64,000 bases of DNA from NCBI GenBank assembly GCA_014529385.2, contig CM043968.1, forward strand, positions 125,325,518-125,389,517, read 5' to 3'. Positions 55,608 to 64,000 of the stretch are shown one piece after another. Positions within the stretch are counted from its first letter, which is position 1. Every line of letters begins with the position of its first letter. A program made the position numbers and the translations under genes. This DNA is from Adiantum capillus-veneris. Lineage: Eukaryota > Streptophyta > Polypodiopsida > Polypodiales > Pteridaceae. The notes beneath the pieces are model-generated. The model saw only the letters and a list, made by a program, of their open reading frames with translations, was not told the DNA's origin and made no database searches.

Positions 55608-58435
55608 CACAAGGACCTAAGTAGGTTTCCTACTAACACTCGTGTGATGGTTGCTTGATTTAGTTTCGGTTAAAGAAAGCGTTTTTCTTAAGTGGATCCG
55701 GAAGAGGATATTATGCGATCAAGTGGATAGCCAGGAAGCGTGTGTCTTGCCGAGGGTCTGCGACTAGATAGGTTTAGTTAGGATATGTGGATTAGAGTAG
55801 TTGTTGGTGGTCGAGTGATTTGTGAGGTGATAAAAGCGTTTACTAGTCCGTGTGTGGCAGTGAAGCGTTTTTCTACTCATAGATGCAAAACCCCATATGA
55901 TTTGTAGGAGTAGCTTTAGGTAAGTGATCCGATTCTGATCTAGAGCTATTCAACACTGAATTATTTGCTAAAGTGCTTGATTGCATTTGAAATCACGGAA
56001 AAGTGTGCTTTTGAGGGTAAAAATGCATTAAACAAGCTTTTGTGGATATTTTTGTATGACTGACTGATGCATATAAAAGAGCATTTGCAAGGGTTCTGTG
56101 AAGAAAACCTGCAATTCTGTAAACATAGACATCCTACGTGTAGGATGTCTCAAGGGGGTTCTGGAGACCAAATTTGAAAATTCTAACTGCACTAGTGTGT
56201 TCAGAAGGGGGGGTTTACCCTAAGTATACATTGAAACTAGAGTTTTGACCAACTCTTGACACCCAAAAGACCAAAGACGGAGTGTCAAAAATGCGAAAAC
56301 AAGAAACTTAAGATTCTGAGCACAATGTTCGCATAAAAATTGGTAGGAATGCTTGAAAAGTAGTGCTCAAGACTTGGGGATGCCTGTGGATGAATTCTGC
56401 CAAAAATTTCATCAGTAGACATCCTACGCATAGGATGTCTCTAGGGCACTTTTGGCAGGGAATTTGGGAAAATTGAGGTTACCAGTGGGTTCAGAGGGTA
56501 GGTTTTACCCTAGTAACATTTTGACTTGGGTGTTTTTCCCTATTTTTGTTGACCAAAAGCCAAAAGGCGGAGTCAGAGAACGTAAAATTTCAGAAAAGGC
56601 TTAAATTGAGTGATTTTTGCATGTTTTTGCAATTGTGAAGCATACTTGCACTTACTGAGAGCATAAGGAAGCATCAGGGACACTTCAGTCTGAAAAAATA
56701 AGCAGTAGACATCCTACGCGTAGGATGTCTACAGGGTGATCTTGGCATTTTTTTGAAAATCTGAGGTTACCAGTGTGTTTAGAAGGTAGGTTTTACCCTA
56801 TTTTCACCTGGAAAGTGGAAATTTGACCAAATTTTGACAGATCAAAGCCAAAAGACGAGAATTGCCAGACATCCTACCCAAATTGTGTCCAAGGCCTAAT
56901 TTTGAGACCAAACCATAGGGTGACTTCATGTGCATGTTATACATTATGTTTTGAGTGCATGTGAGAGTTTTCAGCTCATTTGGGTGAGAAAATTGGGTTC
57001 AAAGCGGACTTTAACACTTTTGACTGAAAAAGGCAAGAACAGCTAAAATTTGGGACTTTTGAAATCCAAACTCAAATCTAAGCATACCAGTGGGTTGTTG
57101 AAGACTAGGGGGATCTTTGGTCCAAGTTTGGGTTCCTTCTAAGCAAAAAGACATCCTACGCGTAGGATGTCTACTGCATGATTCTGAGACCAAAATTCTC
57201 CTGTGACCATACCATGCTTTCATATAGCCTTAGATAAGCCTCCTAGGCAAATTTGGTCCATTTTGGGGTTGATTTGACTGGTGAATTCATCAGAACGGAC
57301 ATGATCATTTGACCAACCTATAGGTGTCAGAAGCAAAAAGTAAAAATAGCTGTGAGCTTAGCACATCAAGGGGAAGCTACAATGCAAGTTTGAGCTGAAA
57401 CAGAGCAAAAAGACATCCTACGCGTAGGATGTCTCCAAGGTCATAAAGTGGTCAAAATTCTACTTTGGCGATATAGGGAGGTACTAAGTGTCTCAAGGAT
57501 TCCAGATCTTTTTTCAAAAGTGAATTTGGACCTTGTTTGGCCTATTTACCAAGCAAAGACAAGAATTGTCAGGCATCCTACTCTTGGAGTGCACTAGAAG
57601 CTCTTGCAGCCTAAAATCTTGACCTATTGGCATCCAAATTCAATTTTGAGTATACCATTGGGTTGTTGAGCACTAGGAGAATCTTGGGATCAAATTTGGA
57701 CAAAATCTGAGCAGTTAGACATCCTACGCGTAGGATGTCTCCAGCTTGATTTAGGACTCCAAACCAACCTAGGAGCACACCACTGTGATCAGCACATCAA
57801 GGAGAAGCTGGGGTGTCATTCTGAGCAAAAAGACATCCTACGCGTAGGATGTCTCAAGGCCATTTTTTGGTCCAAATGAAATTCTGAGCATACCATTGTG
57901 TTGCTGGACTTAAGGGGAGTCTCTGGACCAAATTTTGTTAAATTCTGAGCAGTTAGACATCCTACGCGTAGAATGTCTCTAGGCGAGTTTTAGGGTCCAA
58001 CTGAAATTTTGACCATACAGAAGTGTTCACAATGTCACAAAGATCCCAAATCTTCTTTTAAAATTGAATTGGACTCATTTTGACCAGTCTAAACTGCAAT
58101 TCACTGTTTTGGCCATAACTTTCACAAACGGTATAGGATCGAAAAAGTTTTTATATCAAAACGTAGCCTGAGAGCGGCTCTACAGATCTTAGAGCAATAC
58201 CTGAACTAAATGTATGCCAACGGCAACCATTAAACATACATTTACTTCAACTTTGAAAAAAACGACGTTTGAGGCCTCAAAATTCATCCGCAAGTTAGGG
58301 GTGTCTAAAAGCGACAATTTGCGAGAATTGTGACGAAACGGTTGCGGTTTTGGACGACTTTTCCCTAACCAAAGCACTTGAACACAGTGGACTAAGTCTA
58401 CTTGAACCAAGCAAAAGCTCTTAAGGCCAGAAATC
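55608..58435 (+). repeat. Leader of element C with ten palindromic units
   Basis: No supported ORF. A 24-bp palindrome (half AGACATCCTACG followed by its complement) at 56127, 56417, 56707, 57149, 57411, 57717, 57831 and 57955. Five copies are perfect (56707, 57149, 57411, 57717, 57831) and three have one mismatch. Half copies lie at 56877 and 57571. Intervals between full copies are 290, 290, 442, 262, 306, 114 and 124 bases. Flanking text such as AAATTCTGAGC and GGTTTTACCCTA also recurs, so larger units were duplicated and then decayed while the palindrome stayed sharp. Confidence 0.9.
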
Positions 58436-58671
58436 ATGTCTACCCTAGATTCAAACGCAGCTTACACAAGCTTGGAGATCCTGACGATAGAGGAATATCC
58501 TCCCACAATGGATCTTCCAAACTTGCAATTGATAAAGATCCATCTTGTTGAGAGAGTTTGGATGATTGGTCATGAGAGTGAAGGACTATATAGATACATT
58601 GACGACAATAAGGTCAATCTTTATAGGTGCTCAGATCCATACCTAGAAGAGATAACGGATTACAAGCTCTT
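58436..58671 (+). pseudogene. Element C gag N-terminal segment
   Basis: Starts MSTLDSNAAYTSLEI and includes MDLPNLQLIKI, GLYRYIDDNKVNLYRCSDPY and EEITDYKLL, aligning with the F gag segment that reads GLYKYNNGEQDLYYRC and EPYVREMNEWKRL. It breaks off at the insertion at 58672 and would continue at 60166. The residues after 58671 in the same frame belong to the insertion. Confidence 0.65.
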
Positions 58672-60165
58672 GATAGCGGAAAAAAGAGCAGTGCAATCGG
58701 GTGGCCTCTGTACTCGTGCAGACTCCACAAACCACGCCTCATGCAAACAAGCAAAGAACAAAACAAAGGGGGCACCACCCTAAATTAAGAGGTTTAGGGA
58801 CCTCACACATAGTGCACATAGGCAAGTAAGACTTCTGGCATTATGATGGCATCAAAACATATGGCAAAACACATAGAAACGAAGCTTAGGGACCTTATGT
58901 AGCATATATATACACAAGACATCAGCTTAACAATACAACGGCATCTGATCATACATAACAAGAATATAGAGAAGCAAGCCAAGGATGGCATAATCCCTTG
59001 TCAAAAACAATCAACCCAGCAAGTAGGTATGATCCTACTAGCAACACATCAATACCTTAGAGAATGATGGCGAGGATGGTGGCCATGGAGCATGAGAGAA
59101 GACTCCTTATTTAGGTTTTAGGGCTAGTAATGTAGCATACTAGAGGGAGAGAGAGTAGAGCTCCATCCATAGCTCCTCGTTGTGAGCAATGTCGTCATAG
59201 CTTCGTTGCTTGGTGAAGTGGGTGAAGTGTTGGTTTTGAGTGACAGAAGGCCTCCTTATATAGGTTTCTGAGAGGGTTTAGGATTAGGATAAACATGCTT
59301 AAATCCGCTGATTGGGGTTACTTTTTGCTTAGGGTGGTCAACAGATTGAGGTCACCTGATATGTCACCATCAAGATATTCTCTAGAGTGATGTGAGAGGG
59401 GAGGGTAAATGCTGATTTTTCTGATTGTGACACATGGGGATAAGGCCTTGACCAGCATTTAAGAGCATGTAAGGTGGCTGTTGAAACTGGAGGTTCTGCA
59501 CATGTCAGGGGAGGACCTGCGGGGGGGAGGTGGCAGCTGGGTCCTCCTGAATATCAAATTCTCAAAAAATCCTCAACCATGGCTTCTTTTGACATGTGTT
59601 CTTTGAAAAAATCAGCATGTCTCTTTTCAACTCAAAAGTCTTTATCCCTGTTGACTCACCTTTACCATAAGATTTTCCCCTTTTCTCCTCCTGTAACTGC
59701 ATTGTTGATGCCCAATCACTGCTTCTAGTCACAGTGAACTGTTACCTACCAAATACTTATGGTGCAGTAAAAAATATTTACCATGGGTAAAAAAAGTTAT
59801 TGTAGGTAAAAAGTGATTTGTATTTACCATGTAGGTGAAAAATATTTACTGTGGTAAAAAATATTTACTGTCGGTAAAAAAGTGAAAACGGAGTATGCTG
59901 TGCTGTGAGTCCACACGAACATCCTCGTGTAAATTTCACTAGAAATTCACACCTAGAATGGGCTATTCTGTAAGATATAGGTTGTAGGCATGCATAAGAG
60001 CTCGTTCCCACGTATCTTCTGTCCATGGCACTTTTTACTCTTTGGTGCTTGTGAAGTAGATTTTTCTTCTCTTTCGAGATCCCTTGGACTAGAGTATCCT
60101 CATCTCCCCAACAACTGACTGTGCCTTTATTGCATCTTCAGAAGGGGTCCTAAAAACCATGCATC
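58672..60165. other. 1.5-kb insertion splitting element C gag
   Basis: Flanked by the 7-base direct repeat AGCTCTT (58665-58671 and 60166-60172); removing insert plus one repeat restores the gag frame. No clear terminal inverted repeats, LTR ends or poly-A. It contains a run of TTTACC/GGTAAA-type words at about 59755-59880. No recognised protein. Could be a non-autonomous DNA element; an intron is unlikely because GT/AG ends are absent. Confidence 0.55.
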
Positions 60166-61695
60166 AGCTCTTATATGTCTACACATATAGAGTCGACTGT
60201 CAATGGAGATCTATAGTTGTCGACAAGTATGGACGAGAATACAGAGTTGTAGAAAGCACAAATCCACAGACTGTACTAGAAAGAGGTGGATATTTGGTCA
60301 ATGAAGGACCACAAATGCCTCCACCAAACACGAGAATTCCTATAGGAATTCCAAGAAGAGAGCCACCAGGATTCCCTTCAAGAGCGATAACGAGAGAAGG
60401 ATTGGGAGAGTCTCTGGTTAGACTTGTAGACAATCGACAAGTTAGACCATCCCAAGTCCAGAAATGGGTAAACAGAAAATACTCCGGAGATAAAGATCCG
60501 AGAGAACACGTAACGGCTTTTAGAAGAGTGATTAGAGCAGAGGAAGTTTCAGATTTTGCGACATGGTTTGCGGGATTTGGATTGACTCTAGAAGATGATG
60601 CAGCTACATGGTTCGACTCGATGGAAAAATGGGATTTTGAGACCCTAGATGAGCTGTTTGAGGAGTTTATTGAAGAATTCTCGCCAAAAGGCATTGCTCA
60701 CAACACGGTCTCGCAAATCCATAGATTCAAACAGAAAGAGGATGAATCAGTACGCAAAGCATCATTACAGCTCAAGAGATATGTTAAGCTATGTCCGAGA
60801 GCAGAATTACCTACGCAAGCATGACTGATGCTGATCTTTATCCAGGGAATGAGAGATGTGGGCCTTCAGAAGGATCTGCATATGATAAGGAGGATGACGC
60901 TAAACGAGTTGATCAAAGAAGCTCTTTATCTAGTGGATAACTGTGAGGCATACAAAGAAAAGGACTTAAAGAGTCAGGGAGATGACACATCCTCTCATCA
61001 CAGTGTTTCACAGATAAGTGAGTCCATTGCCAAGCCAATGGCACCTATTGATCAAGAAAATTTTATCGACGACTTGGCCAAGAGGTTGATTCCTCTTGTA
61101 AGGTCTGATTCGGGAGAGCCGAAGTGGTGTGAAATTGAGAGAAAATGGACGAACCATACGGGGGAAGAGTGCTATTATAGCATGGAAAATGCTAGGGAGA
61201 GGTATGTACAACCTATTCCAGAAGCACCTACTCCACCTAGATACATTACATGGAATGCGCCAGGACCAGTAGGAGTTATAAGGCCACAACTTGTCTTAGG
61301 ACAACAACCTCCGCTGCCAGGTGCTAGAATGCCGGTAGACATGAGATACATGCCAATGATGGAAGCATCAAATAAACCAATGCCAGTACCAACTACAATG
61401 TGGTATAGCAACCAAAGTGAGTACTACCCTTCGGAGCAACAAAATGTGAGAGAAACACATGGAGTGGTGAGGCCGGTACAACCTCCACCTCCTGGGTTTC
61501 AGTCGAAAGAAAGAAGGTATGAAATGGACGGAAGGACATTGCGATTCATTGCAAATAACGGCTTACTAGGTCAAAGCTTGCTTATAGCCAAGAGGAAATG
61601 CTAAAAGAATCTCCTCAACCAGAGACAGATTGTCACAAAAGTCGTGACAACCACTTGGTCAAACAATGTCCTCATACGGAGATCACTGAAGTAAA
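60166..61695 (+). pseudogene. Element C gag C-terminal part
   Basis: YVYTYRVDCQWRSIVVDKYG matches F gag. The capsid-like core includes YSGDKDPREHVTAFRR and GFGLTLEDDAATWFDSMEKW. An in-frame TGA at 60822-60824 stands where F has an Arg codon, consistent with CGA to TGA decay. Then come WCEIERKWTNHTGEECYY (zinc-binding cluster) and a Pro-rich region. A degenerate last knuckle (DCHKSRDNHLVKQC) lies in another frame after 61604. It ends at the junction with element E. Confidence 0.78.
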
Positions 61696-64000
61696 TGCCT
61701 ATTGCCTATGGCGTGCCCTTCTTGGAGCAAAACAGCCCCAAGGCAATCACCACAAGCATCACATTGGACCTCAAATGGTTTTGAGAGATCCGGTAGTGTA
61801 AGCACAGGTTGAGAGATAAGCTTTTCTTTAAGCTTTTCGAAAGCATTGTTCTCCTTAGCAGACCACGTATACCTAACATTTTTCTTTGTTAGGTCATGTA
61901 ATGGTCCCGCAATTTGTGAGAACTTTTCTATGAAGCGTCTATAGTATGCACACATACCTATAAAGCTTCTTAGTTCATCAAGATTCCTGGGTTTAGGCCA
62001 TCCTTTTATTACCTCTAACTTGGATGGATCCATTTGGATTCCATCTTGAGAGATAATGTGACCTAAATATTGAATCTCTTGCAAGAAAAATTCACTTTTC
62101 TTTCGATTAACATAAAGTTTATTCTCTCTTAAAACTTGAAATATTACCTGGAGGTGTTGCTTATGTTCCTCTAATGAATTAGAGTAGATGATAATATCAT
62201 CAAAGAACACTCCAGTGAAGGTTCGATGAGGTCTGAACAACTTCTCCATCAAGCGGTTAAATGTGGCTGGTGCATTAGTCAAGCCAAAAGGCATGACAAT
62301 GTATTCGTAAAGACCAAATGTAGTACGAAATGCGGTCTTTACAATGTCTTGATCAACTATCCTTATTTGATGATAGCCACTTTTTAGGTCAATCCTACTG
62401 AAGTAGGTCGATCCTTGTAGCTTATCAAATAGGTCTTCTACCCGTGGAACGGGAAACCTATTCTTGATAGTGATCCTATTTAGTGCTCTATAGTCGACAC
62501 ACATACGATATGTGCCGTCTTTCTTTTGCACTAATAGCACAGGTGAGCAAAATGGAGATGAGCTAGGCCTAACCATGCCCTTCTCAATTAACTCATGCAC
62601 TTGCCGCATAATCTCCTCTTGTTGAGCTTGAGAAACTCTATAAGGAGGTTTGTTAGGCGGTGAACTTCCTGGAAGAAGTTCAATTGCATGGTCGTCATTA
62701 CCTCGTTTAGGAGGTAGCTCAGAAGGGATGTCGTCAATAAAGACATCTTGAAACCCCTTGAGAAAATTGGATAACTCTAATTCCTTTTGGTTGCTTTTAT
62801 TTTCTTTTGCTAAAGCATTAGGTTCATTTTGAGAATCTTTAACAAAAATCATGTACACAGAAATAGAGCTCTTTATTGACTTGTTGAAAGCTAGTGTATG
62901 TACAATGGGGATGGTGTTACCCATCTCCCTAGCATCTATATATATGTCCTTTTCCCTGAACTTAAAGGAGATTCTCCTTTCAGGAAATTTAACATGGGCA
63001 GCCAGACGGTCAAACCATGGTGCCCCTAGGATTACATCCTCATGCTTGAGAGGAGAGATAAAGAAATCCTCTTTGTCCACATAGCCTTGGACATGAAGCC
63101 TCAATTTCCCGATTAAGGGAGTGACTGAAGCTTCTTGCCCCTTGAAGGCACTGTCTGCGGGTAGGATATCTCCCATCTCGTAGGATTGTATGCCTAGCTT
63201 GGTGGCTAACTCCATAGATATGAAATTGTGAGTAGAACCAGGGTCAAAGAGAATAAAAGCATCATGTTCTCTTACCTTTCCCCAAGCATGGCATAGAGGA
63301 GATCCTTTGTGGTGAGTTTGGTGAATCTCCTCCTCTTGGATTTCAACCAAAGAAGCTCTAGGAGGATCTTGGCGGTTGTTCTTTTGGGGACAAGCGCGGT
63401 ACGCATGCCCTTGTTCGCCGCACTTGAAACACCGGTTATCTTTACGATAACGCTCAAGCTCTTCAGGAGAGAGTTTATTCTTTCCTTTGTAAACTCCCTT
63501 CTCTTTAGCTTTGTTGGAATTGCCCTTAGGAGACTTTTGGACATTGTCCTTCCCCTTAGGCTCATTGGAACCTTTGTTTTCCGGGGGCTTATTATTTCTT
63601 CTACCCCCCGTTTGGAAATTGATTCGCGAGGCCACCATAGTATGGTGTATTACCGCCGATATGGTACGTGGCCTTTGGGAGTTGACATACTCCGCCATTT
63701 CTTCGGTTAAGCCCGCACAAAATTGTTGCTTTTGCTCTCCAAAATCCAACTTTTTGAAGACAGTGGCTTTGAGTTGTAGGTCCCAAAACTTGTCTACATA
63801 TTTGTGGATGGATTCATTGGGAGAGAGCTTTAAGCTTCGCCATTCGGTGAGTACTTTGTCTTTGGCATCGGTGGCCAAAAACTGCTTCATAATGGAAGCT
63901 CTTAAAGCCTTCCATGTTCGTGGAGCTTCACCGTTGGCTCGTAGGCTAGACCACCATTGTCTGGCGGACTTTTGAAAGTGCATAGCTACATGGCGTAGCT
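61696..64000 (-). pseudogene. Chromovirus E gag-retropepsin-RT, partial
   Basis: The longest intact frame in the window: 61683-63983 and open to the right edge. Capsid region, zinc knuckle CFKCGEQGHAYRACPQ (about 63398-63440), retropepsin FDPGSTHNFIS (about 63235) with ILGAPWFDRLAAHV, RT with [47 protein letters not shown], catalytic FFDDIIIYS (about 62200) and GMCAYYRRFIEKF, then the start of RNase H (CDACGDCLGAVLLQ). It stops at about 61696, where it is joined to element C gag, so RNase H, integrase and the 3' LTR are missing. RT itself shows no damage. Element E is the best reference for reading A and B. Confidence 0.88.

Larger units (their letters stand above)
54631..61695 (+). mobile_element. 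Tat-like element C, 5' part
   Basis: Plus strand: LTR, tRNA-Asp primer site, 2.8-kb leader with palindromes, gag interrupted by a 1.5-kb insertion, then cut at about 61695 where chromovirus E starts in the opposite orientation. Its matching 3' end lies on the other side of element B (47575-49505). Gag and polypurine tract resemble those of element F. Confidence 0.8.

Noticed and set aside
56127-57978. CRISPR-like array of short repeats
   Set aside because: Spacing is irregular (114-442 bases), spacers are themselves related repeats, and the array lies in a plant LTR-element leader.
58672-60165. Intron in element C gag, as known for Ogre-type elements
   Set aside because: No GT/AG borders at the joint and a direct repeat at both sides; fits an insertion better.

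Overview
The window looks like nuclear DNA of a land plant. It is dominated by degenerate Ty3/Gypsy LTR retrotransposons of two plant types. One type is a chromovirus lineage primed by initiator tRNA-Met, with a chromodomain at the integrase C-terminus. The other is a Tat-like lineage primed by tRNA-Asp, with a long leader and extra ORFs. One intron-bearing gene and one captured intronless helicase piece are also present. A seed-free plant such as a fern is my guess from the unusual transposase and methyltransferase families; it is not proven. No rRNA, tRNA or intact single-copy host gene was recognised.

Layout. 1-1392: integrase fragment of Tat-like family D (minus). 1393-8887: chromovirus A (minus; truncated 3' LTR, frameshifted gag-pol, PBS, deleted 5' LTR). 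8888-10550: diverged LTR-like sequence, a (GA)n tract and a tandem duplication. 10819-21154: non-LTR island. It holds a nine-exon minus-strand pseudogene for a ParB-like plus beta-class N6/N4 DNA methyltransferase fusion. Divergent to it lies a plus-strand MULE-like transposase pseudogene with a SWIM zinc finger, and repeats with CGCG-bearing inverted arms sit between them. A second SWIM relative lies at 20237-21154. 22187-39707: giant Tat-like element F (minus, about 17.5 kb), with LTR, tRNA-Asp PBS, palindrome-studded leader, gag, PR, RT, RNase H, integrase, a second retropepsin ORF, an internal polypurine tract, another palindromic spacer, a large coiled-coil ORF, a PPT and a 3' LTR stub. 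39708-47574: Tat-like element D (minus) with the same post-integrase retropepsin. 47575-49505: 3' end of element C (plus) with a captured DEAD-box helicase piece, PPT and LTR. 49506-54630: chromovirus B (minus), an internally deleted gag-PR-chromodomain derivative. 54631-61695: 5' end of element C (plus) with LTR, tRNA-Asp PBS, a leader carrying CGCG-centred palindromes, and gag split by a 1.5-kb insertion. 61696-64000: chromovirus E (minus), gag-PR-RT running off the window.

The most unusual content is fourfold. First, a second aspartic-protease domain follows integrase in two Tat-like families, in frame behind a single UGA and followed by a tail with W[VIL]PK motifs. Second, a eukaryotic, spliced ParB-methyltransferase gene lies head-to-head with a SWIM transposase. 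Third, the leaders of two element families carry different palindromes, each centred on CGCG. Fourth, elements B and C are joined in a permuted arrangement through a 5-bp target duplication.

All calls are by eye from the sequence. Percent identities, database hits and expression were not measured.
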